A stretch of DNA of 64,000 bases, from the NCBI RefSeq assembly GCF_021018895.1, contig NC_079379.1, forward strand, positions 22,252,276-22,316,275, read 5' to 3'. Position 1 is the first letter of the stretch; the number at the start of each line of letters is the position of its first letter. The stretch comes from Seriola aureovittata. Lineage: Eukaryota > Chordata > Actinopteri > Carangiformes > Carangidae. The notes beneath the pieces were generated by a model. That model did no database searches, was not told the origin of the DNA, and saw only the letters and a program-made list of their open reading frames with translations. Below are positions 22,870-37,500 of this stretch, in pieces. The translations under genes and the position numbers were made by a program.

Positions 22870-24924
22870 CATTCATATTATGATAAATAATGGTTAAAGT
22901 CAAGCTTTATTGCTCTTACCGTTGCCAGTATACAACAACAGACATGTGTTAAGTCCCAACATTGTTACTGTCACATCTAAATAAGAGGGGTTGCATAAAG
23001 TTTTAGTATCAAAAGTCAGAAAGCACTTATTCAAAAAACATAGCAAAGCCTGTATTATAAAATGAATCTGTTCCATTCTTTATTATACAGTACAGTACAT
23101 GTGTCTTTCCAATACTTACAATATGCTACTTATTTAAAGTATCTTAGCACCAATTTATCAGGAAAAAGTTAATACAATTTAGTTAAAGCATTAAAACACC
23201 TCTGCACTGGTTCAAATTGTGAATAATTTATCCATATAACTTAAAAAAAAATCAAATCAGCACAAATAGCTAATTTGAATAATGATATGTGTATGGCCTA
23301 TATGCATTACAAAATATAGAGCTTTGTGCAGCAACCTGCTATCCCACCCTGTAACACAGTCTATTGGTAACTGTAACAAGCATTTACAAATCAAAGAAAC
23401 AGCAATATTGATACGGTCGGACTGTTCAATAAACCAGTGACAGAGAAGCAGCTAATAGGTGGATTAAATGGCACGGCTGAAAGAGCAAGTCATTCACTCC
23501 ATTCACTCGTTTGTGACCAAACCTGGTTCTGAACATATTGTACATTTGAACTTCACTGCATTTAAAGATGCTCTCTACCACTTGGCCTACATCTACAAAT
23601 ACATGTTAGTTTTCAAACATTGTTTTTGTTACGTTTAACATCTGCGCTGTTTTAAAATAAAAAATATATTAGTGTGGATGTAGCTACAAATATTTGCCGA
23701 TTTGCAAATGGTTGATTTAAATCTCAGAGGTAACAGCCACAGTTTTGTTGGTTAGATCGAAAAAAAGACAATGTCAGTAAAGAAAAACCGAAAACACTCA
23801 TTATTAGTAAATCAGCTAGTTAAGACATGTCAAATCCTGTCTTAGCTAGCTAGTTAGCCTAGCTGACCAGCTAATTTTTAAACCATTTTTTGGTATGACG
23901 CAAGCTAGAGGGTCCAGCCTGCTGGATGTTTTGGATTTATTCAGCCATCTCCATGAATTAATGACAAATATCTCTTTTTCAATTCATGTTTTTCCACTTT
24001 TTAAAATGAGCCGATGTAACAGAGGCCACTGTCCACATGTGGCCAAGAGTGAGAACTGCAGGATGCTAATTATTTGCCACCATAAACTACCAGTCATACC
24101 AGACCTAGCACAGCTGTAGCAACATCATCAGCCAAAAAAGTTTATTGGATTTTATTGAGGGTGCATTTTAATGCCGATGAATTAAACATTTCTTATCTTA
24201 GATGAAGAATGTGTTATTACATCTTTCAAAAACTATGTAGGTTTGCTTTGATGTAACACATTTAATCACACCTGCCTCTGAAGCCGCTGAGAAATATTGG
24301 TCAAATTAAATGATCACATTCTGCTTTACCAACATCCTCACAATGAAGTTGTGTTGCAGCAACAATTTGACATCCGATAGGTAACCTGAGCAAGAGGTGA
24401 TAAATGTTACTGCGCCCATACTGTGATAACCTGTGACCTTTTGGTCAGATGTAATTTCTTGGCAAGCTCACATAAGATTTTTATACTCGCTCCTTCAAAA
24501 TTTCCCCTTTTGCTCTTGTGGGTATTGATAAGCTTCTTCATGTTTTTGAAAGGAAGACAAATGTGCAAACTTTTGTGGAGGCTATTTAAATGGTTCTAGA
24601 TGACCAATATGTCTGAGGTTGGAGAGAAGTGTAATTGGTCCACGAGGGATGTAAGGCAAAAGCGGTTACCACAATGCTCCGGGTCATCAGGATGCAGGGA
24701 AGCATCACTCCAATTTTAGGTTCCAGGGGACAAATAAGAAAAGCTATGTGTCTTCAGAGCAGGGCTGAGCTGCCACAGCGTAGGCACTTAATAAGCCTCG
24801 CTGAACAGAAAGGAAGTGACACGTTTAGAGAGAGCACTGTGAAACAAGCAGCTTTTCAAGAAAGGTGAACAAAGGCTGCAATTATACCACCTCCTCAAAG
24901 CCGTTCACTGCCCAAGTCCATGCA

Positions 24925-24930
<6 letters not shown>

Positions 24931-24967
<37 letters not shown>
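24931..24967. repeat. (AG)n microsatellite
   Basis: About 18 AG units in the intergenic spacer. Confidence 0.95.
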
Positions 24968-24970
<3 letters not shown>

Positions 24971-25322
24971 GCCAGAGCCACTTCATTAAACATAATAGTA
25001 CATATCTGATATTTCTAACTGTCTCAACTTCTGTCCTTTAGACTCAGGTTTAATACACATCCTGTGGATGAACAAATTAACACGTATGACTTATGCATAC
25101 CGTGTTATTCATTTTAAATGGCTATCATTTTAAAATTAGACATCCCACTTAAAAAAAAAAAAAAACAATTCATACAAAATGGATAGTGTGGGAACTGTAT
25201 CATATCTTTTTCAGCAAATAATCAGAATTTTTGGAATGAAATCCACCAAATCTCTCCCAAAGCTTGAATTGCCAAGACTCTGCTTTATGGGTTGTGACAG
25301 AGGGAATTTCCGCTGCCTCCGG

Positions 25323-25328
25323 TTTATT
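25323..25328 (-). promoter_or_regulatory. candidate col19a1 polyadenylation signal (AATAAA on the - strand)
   Basis: TTTATT on the + strand reads AATAAA on the - strand about 930 bp past the col19a1 stop. It lies within plausible 3' UTR distance. Other AATAAA words occur farther on, at 24141-24156, so the true site is uncertain. Confidence 0.3.
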
Positions 25329-26257
25329 CCCAGAATAAAATCTTATTTTCATTTCTGTCTAAATAAATCAAACATGTTTACTTTTTACAAATGGAGCAAA
25401 ATAACAATTTATGTAAGGGTGGTTATATTTCTGTGCCTGATCTTGGGCAGGAACACGATCCAAAACGAGGCGACATGAGAACACTGCTACCAGCTTGGAG
25501 GCAAGAGGCGCATGAATGTGGTCATCCATCACTCTCCACAGTAAGTCATTAACACTCCTCCTAAACAAAATCACTATCGGTATTTGAGACTGTGCCTCAC
25601 ACTGCCTGCCCCCCCCTTCCCCTTCCAATCAGTGACAACAAAACAGATAATTCCCTTGACTGACTAATTACCAACAGACTGGTAGAAAATCCCCTGTGAG
25701 AGATCAATTTAGTGAGCAGTAACTGACAACTGCGGCTTGACGAAGTACAGTGTGGGCTGCGAAGGGTAATTGATGCAAAATGGTTGAGGCAGAAGAAAAA
25801 AAAAAAAAAAAGAGCCTGTGATGCTGACATATTCCTGCAAGAAAACACCTGTAACGCTGTACTTTTGATATAATTACTGATGAAACGATACAATATCAGA
25901 ATCCCAAATCTTCGCTCCCGATGGAAGTGAAGTGTGAGAGGGAACTGCATCATCCTTGTTATCTCCCTATATATTTTACAGGAAGCATGCAAGTGGGGGG
26001 AAAAAACAAAAAACAAACTGTTTAGCTGCCCTCTTTACCCCATATTAACTCTTATAAAGTCCCCCGATGCTCAACCCCCATCCGTCCCAAGCTTCATACC
26101 AAAAAAACAAACAAAACAAAGAATCTGACCGGCAGCACATATTGCTTCAGCCCTCCGTACTGAGGTTATCTTCAAAAAGGAAAAGTTCTTGATTCAGACT
26201 GACACAACCAAGTTCATAAATACAGCTGGACTTCAAGCTCTTTGTGTCTCTTGTTTC

Positions 26258-26613
26258 TTAAGTCCCCTTGACGTTTTTGGTGTGGGGTCTTTGTGCCAGG
26301 CTGGCATAGTAGGCACACTGGGTGGGGTCGCATTGGCCAGGAGGACCTGGAGGTCCGGGCTGACCGTGGGGACCAGGGTTTCCTGGCTCTCCCTGGACTC
26401 CGGCTTGTCCTGGGCTTCCGTCTTTACCGTAGCCAGGCAGACCGGCTGGACCTGGCGCAGACAGAGCAGTAATTAGTGACGGGGTGGAACCAACATAATG
26501 ATGATGAATGCAGTGAGTAAGAGACCGGTTGTTACCTATCGGGCCAGGAGGGCCATGCTCTCCTCTTTCGCCAATACCGGCATCTCCCTTCTCTCCTCTT
26601 GTTCCTTTCTCAC
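26258..26613 (-). CDS. col19a1: col19a1 last two exons: C-terminal collagenous domain, Cys tail and stop
   Basis: The exon at 26613-26536 (78 nt) encodes [17 protein letters not shown] and on to GPIG, with one GIGERG break. The last exon (26451 to TAA at 26260-26258) encodes the final triplets, with a GYGKDG break, and the tail [18 protein letters not shown], ending NVKGT. The CDPxQC pair and the NVKG ending are diagnostic of type XIX as I remember it. The CDPxxC motif is shared with the col9a1 NC1 domain. Confidence 0.93.
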
Positions 26614-29600
26614 CTGAAACGAACAGGAAAACAAAAACAGTCAAAAATGATTTCTACACATTATCAGCCTTCGTTTTTACGAGCATGACTGACAATTGGT
26701 TCATGACATATACGATTTCAGGGAATTATGCAACACACTGGGTCATGGACAGAATGAGTGGGAGAGACAGAGATCGAGAGCGTCAGCAGAGACGAGCGCT
26801 GTAGCTCTCTTTAGTTCTCCCGTCTTGTAGCTTATATGATTAAAAGTGCAGTAGATGTGCTGGACAGATGGTGAGCGAGTATTGTCTGTAAAGTTTGTCT
26901 GGACAGTGAAAAATATGCGAGTAGAAATCTTCTCATTTAACTTTCGCAAAGAAAGAGAAAGTTTGTTTCCCAAAAAGGAAAAAAAGATTATAATGAAATT
27001 CTGGCACAAATGTTGTTTCTTCTCTCTTCTATCAGTCTTAAAGGCTACAACACAGTGGTGGGTGATCTGACCAAAAGATCATATGACAAATCATGATCTG
27101 AATCACAATCTGCTTCCTGTTCCCACTCTGATTTTATTCTGAAAATCCTGAGCAGAAGTTGTGATTCGTATCTTTCTGCCGCTTTGACACTTCTTTAAGA
27201 TGTTGGTCTCTTCGCCCACAGTGCTGTTTTCTGTTTACTGAGTGTGTCACACACCTCACTCTCCTCTATGTAAGTCAGATCACCCACTCCTACTACTGCG
27301 TGATATTGTTCGCTATAAATGAAGGAAGTAATTTCAATGACAAAATTCTCTTGTAGTTGCACCAGTGATTGATTTTGAACCTTAAAATTGCAGGAGACGC
27401 CGTGACTCTGTGAAGGAACAAGGTCACACACACACACACCCAATAACATTGATATAAGTCTTCGTCCTACCTTTAGGGCCCATGGGTCCTCTGGGGCCTT
27501 CCCCTCCATTCTGTCCAGGCATGCCAGGCTCTCCCGGGGGGCCAGATCGTCCAGGATTGCCGTCCTTACCTGGAGGGCCCGGAGGTCCCGGACGGCCGGC
27601 TGTGCTCTTCACATGGGCCGGCTGCATCTGAGCCATGAGGTAAGCCAGTTTGGCTGGACGCAAAAGAAAACTGACTTTAATCTCAGAACACTTCTGTTAG
27701 ATTTGCCCAGATGAACCAAACATGTCTCTGAGATCTTCGGGCGACATCAGAGCCAAACAGAAATCTCCTCCTCACCATCTAATTGTTTTGCCAGCTCCTC
27801 CTGGATGAGCCGTCTCATCTGCTCCAGTGATACCGACTCTCCCTGAGACAACAGAGATGTTAATGATTAACTCAATTATTAATATCTAAATCTCACTCAT
27901 CTGTGAATATTGCTGTGGCATCAACATCGCTTCAAAATCTCATTAATTTTTGCATGGATATGACTCACCCTTGGTCCTGGGATACCAGGGTTTCCTGAAG
28001 GTCCTTGTGACCCAGGAGGCCCTATTTCTCCTGGGGGTCCTGACATGCCCATCATTCCTGTGTGGCCCTTTCTGCCTGGGGGTCCTGGGTTTCCAGGCAT
28101 TCCCGATTCTCCTGAGTGTCCTTTATCTCCCTTTATACCTGGGTCACCCTGGATAAGATATCAGAGGAGTGCTTCAAAATAACTGATGGGTAAGTTACTG
28201 AACAATGAGGAATGCATTGAGTGAAGAGTCGAATATGCTCCTTATATACTAAGCATGAATGTAAAGCTGCACAAAAATATTTGTATTTTTTTCTATTGCT
28301 ATTTACATAATTACAACTTTACCGTTTCACAAAATATACAAAATGACAAACATATGCATGTTAACCATGGACCTAAATTAATCAAATAATTATAATCATA
28401 TCAGTTCAATAACACATAAATCATTGTGTTGTTCTTGTTCATAATGAAACTGTGTATCATTCAAATATTCACAGCACAGGTTGGTCAGAAGGTATAAAAC
28501 CTGGAGTCACATCAATGAAGACGGGAGAGCGACTCTGACTTATGAAGAACACTTAAAACATTTTGAGTTTGTTATTGAAAAGCAGCATCTGCTGATGTGA
28601 ATCAAGATCTCAGCAGAAGAAGGAGGGAGAGCTGTTGATTTGCTGTCCAAACAAAAACCTCTCTGCATGCCTGACGCTTGGCAAAGAGCAGCTTGACACT
28701 CCACACACAAAAGACACAGAAGATTACAATTGTTTGTTGGTTATAAGCTAAAGCACGTTGTATTTGTCGGATCAGATCACATTTCATGACCAGCAGAAAA
28801 CCAGGTCATTCCAAAAGCTTCACACTGTACACAGACATACTGTACTTACATAACCACCTACTCTTTCTATAAAGTAACATGTTACATTACCCATTCAATA
28901 TTTACTCCACCACTGGTCTTACACTCCTACATAGCCTCGCACTATTTGTATTCCTGTTTACACTCTGCAGCACCTGACCTATATCTGCATTTGTTTCTCC
29001 ATGTTTATGTTTATTTTTGTTCACTAGAGATCTGAGTCATATTCCCTTGTATCTGCAAACAAACTTAGACAATAAAGCTGATTCTGGTTCAGATCATGTA
29101 TTTGTTTACGTCCCTATAGTACTCACCTTATCTCCTTTGACGCCACGATCACCAACTCTGCCCGGCATCCCCTACAAACCAAAACCAGTGGATGTGAGCA
29201 AGAAATCAAGTCACAGTAAACGATACGATATGATACGATACGATTCATCAGTGGTCTTAGGAAGTGCTTACCTGCTTCCCCTCGGGGCCCACTGGACCAG
29301 CTGGACCCTGGACATCAACATAAAAGTAAGCATTACTGACAGCTGCTCAAATCTGGGATCTGAAATTATTCTTTTAATCAAAACACACACACACACACAC
29401 ACAAAAACAAATCTTCCACTCACCGCGGGGCCTTTGGGCCCACTAAATCCTGGTAATCCGGGGTTGCCGGCCTCTCCCTTGTCTCCCCTGAGACCCTGTG
29501 AGACAGCAGAGACATGGCTGTTCACATCACATGGCACGCACGTGGCGTACTGTACTTGTAGTCTAAAAGCCTCGCTCATTACTGAGGATTCAGCAAGATT

Positions 29601-32600
29601 AACATTTAGCTGCAGTTCTTATCAACATGCAGCAGTGCCCTGGATAAAAATCTCATAAACCAATCTTGCGGTGGGACATGCCAGCTTGAAGAGATTAAAA
29701 TTCATATTTACAAGGGACATGGAGGCCCGAAGACAAGCTGGTTATGGCAGCCGCAGAGTGCAGGAATTTTCTAATGATTGCACAAATTACAGAGCGATTC
29801 ATGTTCTTTTCCTCACCTCCACTTGTCAAGATTCCTCTGCTTTATTTTTGCTGAAATGGATACTCTTCTCTATCTTCACCACTCACTACACAATCCTTTC
29901 TTTGCTTGGGTAAATTTGGTCATCTGATAACATTTTTGGCAACATCTGATCCTGCCTCTAAATACCTTCAGCCTCCGCTAAAAATCACCCTCCATCTCCT
30001 CCTCTAACCCTCCCGCATCTGGTTCCTGCCCTCCCCCGTCCTCCGGGCTATTTCTGATGATCTGCTCCCTCTGCCGACTGATATCATCGACTCCTCTCTG
30101 ATAGCTGGCTGCATATCGTCTGCCCTCCAGTTAGCAACGGTTACTCTCCCTCCCAAGAAACCATCCCTCTGCCCACGGACCAGTGTGCAGGTCCTTCTAT
30201 TTCTTTCCAAAACGTTCTGTTGCGAATAATACCGACATGTGAAATTACAAAACAAAACAAAACAAAACAAACAACAACAAAACGTCTCTAACTGGTCTCT
30301 CAAGATCTCCATCTTTATTCGCTATATTTTACTTCCCTAACAAATGACATCTGTCATGACGACCTCTCGCTCTCCCTCCTCGTCATCTACAGTCCCAGCG
30401 TCTCTCTATAAACTCCCTAATCAGCAAACCCTCACACACTTTAATTAACCTCCTCTGTGTGCTGAGCGAAATCGCACAAGTGCATTGAGTACAATGACTC
30501 CGATTTCTTTATGAGGACTGTGACAGCTCTTTGAAATGACATGTCACCAGGGCAGAGGCCTTTCTGTGGCCAGTAAAGTGCAAAGCTCATATTTCATAAG
30601 TAGCTTTAGCTCAAATAAAATAGATATCTTCATCTTTGTGTTAGAAACTTGTTGCCTATTCCTCTGGGATTTTTCTGTATCGGCTTCTTGCTCGGAGTGA
30701 GAGTGTCCGACATGAACACAGAGAGAGATTTACGCTCTCACTGGTTTGAAGTGGGCGAAGCTGATTCGTGGAAAGGAGATGTCATGTACTTCTGTGCAAA
30801 TCACCGGCCTGACAGGTATGTTCCCTCTCCGTGTTACCTGCTGCCTGTTTGATCGTTGTGCAATTTACATGCAGACAGTGTCGCTGAAACACAAATTAAC
30901 AGCAGCCTGTATTGTTTTCATGGCAGGCTGCGATCGGGGGGGCACATAGTTCTGTTTTCAAGCCGCTGTCAAGCAGGAATGAAGGTCAAAGTGGCAGCAG
31001 CTTCTCCAGGCAAAGCTTCGCAGTAAAGGTTTTTCTTCTGTTTTATTTGAGACATTAATGGCTTCGTTCTTTAGGTAAATTCAGGAGCAATTTTCCATCT
31101 ATTCAATTAAAAGTTAGAGTGCCTGTTAATGCCCGCTCTAAAGATGCTTCATAATATTTACAACACCTACACTCGGCCAGTGGCGCTCCTAGACTCTGGG
31201 GGGGCCCCACTCCAGCCCCCCCATGCGGACGCTACAAGAGACTGGCAGAGACTACAAAGATTTACAGTTGTCTCCAAAACGCTGGTTTCTAGTTCGCCTC
31301 TCCTGTGCCTCTGCACTCAGCTTCATCTTGGCATGAAGCCTGACACCTCTGAAATTAAGGACAACTTTGACAAAACTGATCTTTTTTTTTCTTCCCCTGA
31401 AGCACGCTCCCCTCCCTTCCCTCCCTCCCAGTCCCACATGACCTTGTTTGCAATTCTGCATCATCAGATGATTCAGACCTGACGTCACCACAGACCCTGC
31501 ATAGGTATTTGTCTACGAAACGTCTGCAAGACGCACAGACCTGCCGAGGGATTTATTGGCCTCGTGCCTCCCGGAGACGGTGAACTGTTTTGCTCTGAAG
31601 TTACTTGACAATAAGTTTTCTCCTGCTGGCAGGAACCTGGTCAACTCCTTTCAATCCTGGCTCACTCAGGGGAAAGTGATGCTCCCACCCCGGTCAGGAC
31701 AACATTTACTACGATCTTTCGTCACAACATGACAGTTCATCTCTTCTAGAAATACTTCACATCCTCCTATCGCCTTCAGTTACATCCCACATACAGTAAC
31801 TGTTTCTTCTATCAGCTCTGTTTTCCCTCCTGCCACTCACTCACTTCTCTACTAAAATTGATCTTTCTGTGAAACATAGAATATTTGTCACAGCTTCTAC
31901 GGCCCTTTTCATGTGTTCCAGTTGTGCGTCATTCACCTGGGAGCTTGTTATTCTGATGCAAAAAGCTTGACAGAGAGAAAAACTGAATTTAAACATTAAC
32001 TCACTGGAGTTCCAGGGAGACCTGCTTTTCCTGACGGCCCTGGTTCACCTGGCTTGCCCTAGGATGGAAAAAAAAAAGAAGAAAAAGACAGTATGAGAAA
32101 ATGGATGGGGAAGGACAGCAAGAGAAATGACTTGAGTGCCACTTTACGTCCATATCTATCTGTCTGCTTGACACTGTGCTGTGTCTGTCTTGTGTTTGTG
32201 TCAGACAGCCCTGCCAGAGACTCACCGACTCTCCTCTTGGTCCAATACGTCCCTCTGGACCTGGAGGTCCCATAGAGCCCTGCAAAAACAAACCAAAAAA
32301 AACAAACCAGACAGTTTTATCACATCTTCTACATACTGAAAACACTGACTCGCTCATATCTCACCTTCAGGGCACGCCTTCAGGCAAGCATGACCATTTT
32401 ATAATCTTGACTGAAATACAGCCTGGACTGCAGCAGTGAGTTAACTCCTGTTTTTTTGTGGAGGGAGTAGGAGGGAAACATATTCTGACTTTAGGGGCCT
32501 TGCAGTGTGAGAACAGTCTGTCTCCAAACCCAACAGTAAGAGGATGAGTTGAGGTTTTTTTTTTGGTGAAGTGTTATATCCTGCTACTAAACAAATGGGG

Positions 32601-34532
32601 GGAATAAAAGTGCTGTGCTCTAAATGTGTATGTTAGAGGGATTTCAGTTTGTCGTTTGATGAAGATGAATGGGATGAAACACAATGTCAAAAGACATAAA
32701 ACTTAATTTACACAAATACTACTGGACCTTTAGTATTATACAGACGTGATTAATGCTGGAAATGCTGCATTCTGTCCAAAAAATGTTTTAATCTTATTGA
32801 GTATTATCAATCAATGGAGGACTGGTTCCAGAAAGGCAAAATAACAATTATTCTCAGGACGTGGGTGACTGAGCCGGGGATGAATGTTATACAGGGAAAA
32901 CAAGTATTTGCTGCGGAGGCATGTGTATAACCTTTAGACAGAGAATGCGTAAAGGACAACTGTGTGGATTTCATGCTTTTAAACTTATTGTATACTTTTT
33001 TAAAAAATGAATAAAAATCACTTTATTGCACCTTTGTTTTCTGTGTGTGTGTGAGATGAACTGAGGGAAATGCAGAGACTTAAAATACTGAGTTGACTTT
33101 TACCTTCCGGGGTCACAGTTTTGACGTGTATGCAAAGCAGAAAATACAATTGCAAGCCGTGAAAAAACCAAGGGGGTAATTTCCACGTTGGATTCAGGAA
33201 CATGTCCACCCTCACTTTTAAAAATCCTATTTGTGTCCCCCTGACTTTTATTGTTTCAGGTTGATTTTCTTAATAAACATGTCTCTGGACTTTGGTCTCT
33301 TACTGTCCTGCAACCACAGCCCAGAGGGGAGAAGATCTAAGTGGATAGAGGATGTTGAATACACGCTCCTGAGTTCCTCAAATCAATAATCTTGAGGAGT
33401 GAGTGCTTTGAAAACTTCTTTTTGCCCTGGGTTTTGCCTCTCAGGATACATGCAGGCTTATAGATTAAGTATATTGGGTAAGTATGCAGCTTGAAAGGAA
33501 TACCACCTAATCAGGGGTTAAAAAACATTTTAAAAACTCTGTAATATCAAATGTACAAGGCTGAACATACCTCCTTCCCAGGTTTGCCGTCACGCCCGAG
33601 CGATCCAGGCTTTCCATCTTCTCCCTGTTCGGCACATAAGAAGAAATATAGAGAAACTCAGAGAACTAATTTGAGGTGAGGTTTACTTCATTTCCCCAGA
33701 GAAATTTGTCTCGGATCAGAGACGCCGAAACATTTTTGAAGTTTGACCCAATTTTCTTTTTTTGTTTGTTTTATTGCAGTGTCATGCTCTCAAGTGAGAG
33801 ACTTTACTAATCAATTAAGGACCATGAGATTGAATCATTAGACGATATAGGATTTGTGGTAAAAGACTTACATCTGCATTTTTCAAAATATTCTAATGGC
33901 GTTAGCTGAAAATGCATTTTATACATCTTTCACTTCAACTATCATCATTCCTGCAACTATCACTAAAGCTAGAAGATATCGTCATGGTGACAGGAGTATG
34001 GGGTGTTAATGAAATGTCTAATTAGTGTAGCTTTTAGCTTGCTAGCTAAAATGTTCCATCTGCTGCCTTAAGCTAGCTAGCCACACAGACCTGTACAAAT
34101 TCCTACAAAAACATGAACACACCAATCTCATTAAGCCTGAAAAATCATATTTAAAACATATAAAGCATTTAAAAATATAAAGCTTACATTTTCTTAAGCT
34201 CCATTTTCATCCACTTTTATGTGTTTTCTTATACGTTTGACCTTTGACTTCCTTTTGAGTTGCTGAGCACAGCATGTTGTGCATATGTCGTGCAATAATG
34301 TCTGTATACAATGTATGAACATATATGTGCGCTGTGGTTTGTAGAAATGTTCAAGAGAAGCGTTACAAGTGCGTCGCTGTATTTCTTAAGGGCTGAAATG
34401 TTCATATGACGATATATCGCACTTTCTAAGCTAGCTAGTTAGCGTCTGTGCTAAAATAACTTGCTGTGTGAGAGCCGCCTGCAGCGAGCCAACTGTATGA
34501 CTGACCGGTAAATGTTCTGTTCCTGTTCAGAC

Positions 34533-34568
<36 letters not shown>

Positions 34569-37500
34569 GACAATACTCCTCATTCTGCTGAGTGCGGTTG
34601 TCCACACTGTGCAAAGGCTAAATCTGTATTTCTTAGTGTATATACAGCAACAGTTTCCTGGATAATAATGAAAATAATTTGCGTATGACTGACATTTAGT
34701 GACAGTAATTATAAGCGGTGGAGAGTAAATCTCAGTGTGTCTATGGAAACTCTTCACTAATACATTGTCTGCTGTCAGTGTGGCAGCGCGGGGGCTTCAG
34801 GGCTGAGAGGCTGCCTGTCAGAGTTGTCTGTAATGAGCCGTGCTATTGGTCACGGCGCTGTGGCACCAACCTTTCCTGCGGGTGCGCGTTGTGCGAGAGA
34901 CAGAGCAGCGGTGGCGAGAGTGATTCTCTCGGAGAAGAAAGTGTGTGGAAAAAGTGCAAGTGTCAGACAACAGGCTTTGACATCGCAGTGCGGCATGCCA
35001 AAACACTGACTGTGGCTGTGAACTGTTCCCTGAGCTCCTGCAGCTACAGCTGCTGAGCGGAGAGGGACGGTCACCACCGAATGCTCTTCACCGGTTTTAT
35101 TCCTTTTGCAGTTTTAAAAATGAAAATGCCACCGTTTTCAAATCCAGCAATGATGATACTGCAAAAATGTTGTCATTTTTATAGTTATGTTCTTATTGTT
35201 GTATTGTATATTGTAGGTGTAAAAGTGCTGGAGCCTTAAAATACTATATGTAGGGGCAAAGAGAGAGACGTTTCTCATTTGATAAGGATGAATGGAATAA
35301 ATGCAATTTCAGGATCATTAATTACATTAAATTGCCAATTATTACATTTGCATATTAAATCAATTTAATGGAGGAAACCAACCCTGTACAGACACCAGAG
35401 TTGTCTTGGGTTGTTGCTCCATCATCCAACTGAAAAACTGCAGACTTCATCAAAATAGAGTAAAAAGGTCTGTCACCTAAAATACACAAAACTGCGCTGG
35501 GGAAGATTTTCTGCTTTTCCACACAGTCACATTCCCCAAATACCATTTTTTTGCTTACATTTCCAAGGTGAAATGAAACTGAACACTGCTGTCACAAGAA
35601 GTGGAAACTTTCCAAATGTCAAAATAAGAGTAAAAGATGAAACGTTGCTGCTTCTTGTCTTCACATATCTTTGATACATGTTCTTTTTTTTTATTTACCA
35701 GAAGTCATTAATTTTAATTGCAAATGCATTGCTTCAATGTGTAGTATTAATATATTTTGATGGACTAAAGCGAGTGAGACAGTTCCAAGTCTCAAAAATG
35801 ATGTGCTAGAAATTGCTTCATGAATCCAATGCACAGTGTATGCCTGGTCACCATTTATATGTCACCCCCCCCCCCCCCCCATTTTCCATCACAGTAACAG
35901 GTGACAAAGTCAATGGGGCTCCCTGCAGATGCTGAAGCTCATTAGGCAAGAAAATGGAGGCCGAAGAATAAATACTGGTTTTGTGTTTAAGTGCAAACTG
36001 ACATGTTCAAATACATGGAAGATAATTAGTAGCACACTGACCTTAGATCCTGGAGGTCCAGGTTCTCCTCTGTGGCCTTTAAAGCCCTGCACAGGAGGAG
36101 AAAACACAACGAATCAGCAACAACAACTTCTGCACGGCCAACTTCTTCCATCACATCTGTTTACTGGCTGGTCACTTACTGGGAGTCCCCTCAGCCCAGG
36201 GTTTCCTGGTGGCCCGAGTTCACCTTGCTTGCCCTGGAAAGAAAATGGAAATAGTTACAGCATCATGTCTTGGCAAATTATACTATCAAATGTATCTAAA
36301 TATAGACAATGTTTTGCAGTTGGTGTTCAAACTCTATATGGATTATTTCCATCTACTCACAGGTTCTCCTGTTTCACCTTGTCTGCCATCCTTTCCCATC
36401 TTTCCAGGCTGACCCTGCAGATCAGCAGATCAAACTGATTGTTTAACATCTTACAATTGCATTCATTACACCACAATAACTGCATATATTCTCATGTATA
36501 TTCATGATGCTGTACGTCAAATAATATATTCTTACAATCATGCCAGGAAGACCGGGTGGTCCCTGGATTCCTTTCAGACCCTCTTTGCCCTGGTGAAAAC
36601 AAACAAACAACAGGTCACTGTCACCATTGAGAAAGAAAAGATTAATGGCCACTATTACCACGCAGGCTGACTGACCTACATGCTGGAGGGAGGAGGTTTG
36701 TACAATAATGACACATGGGTAATACGTTTTTTGAGGGGAAAGTGCACAGAGTGCAGCCTGACCTTTTCTCCAGGGGGCCCTGGGGGACCAGCGGGGCCAG
36801 GCTGTCCATCGTTACCCTGAAGAGGAAAGAGACAGTGTCAGTGGAGGTCACCAGAAATAGAAACCCTGATTATGAGATCAAATCCAAAGAAAAAACATAT
36901 GTATTTAGACCTATTGGAATTAAAGAAAACTAGCCAAAAATAGTAACTTACAGGTGTACCCATCAAGCCAGCAGCACCTGGATGACCAGGGGGTCCTGGG
37001 TGACCCTGTTAATACAGAAAATAGTGATAAAATATAATTAACTTCTTCATACCTGCAAATATTTTGATTAACAGTTCTTTAAACACAGATATAAAGACAG
37101 AACTGTGACAGTAAAGTACAAGGCTCAGTCATAAACGTCAAATATACCTTGTCTCCTTTCTCTCCAGGGCCTCCAGGAGTTCCTCGATCACCTTTTATAC
37201 CCTGTAGTGAAACAGAAAGAAAGATTATATGAGATGTCACATTTCAAGAGGAAAACATCCATCTGAAAAACTATCTGTCAGAAGAAAATAAAACCTTAAA
37301 ATGTTCCAAAATATTACCACAGAGGAAGATGTAGCAGTGCCTATATTGCTTTGGAAAAACGATTCAATACCTTTTTAATATAGTGTTTCAATATTAAACT
37401 TCTCACCCTATTACCTGAACCTTGTGTTGTGAAAAAAAAAAAAAGAAAACCAAGGTGACAAAAGCAACTACTTAGTGTTTGGCCATTTGGGAGCGACAAG

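Larger units (their letters stand above)
20974..26257. other. tail-to-tail intergenic region between col9a1 and col19a1
   Basis: This 5.3-kb spacer holds both 3' UTRs, the MITE at 22404-22869 and an (AG)n tract at 24931-24967. No exon, tRNA or other gene is recognisable. The open frames present are short and unrelated to anything I know. No insulator or terminator motif can be assigned by eye. Confidence 0.6.

Noticed and set aside
29017..29658. 213-residue + strand open frame
   Set aside because: It is antisense to three col19a1 exons (29127-29495) and reads through their introns. The Pro-rich parts are reverse-strand Gly-X-Y codons.
31129..31482. 117-residue + strand open frame in a col19a1 intron
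   Set aside because: No recognisable domain, no splice context, and nothing similar on either side. Left as intron sequence.
34718..35056. 112-residue Cys-containing + strand frame in the GC-rich island
   Set aside because: It is noted as a finding because of composition, but the translation matches no family I know and there is no promoter, polyadenylation signal or splice evidence, so it is not called a gene.
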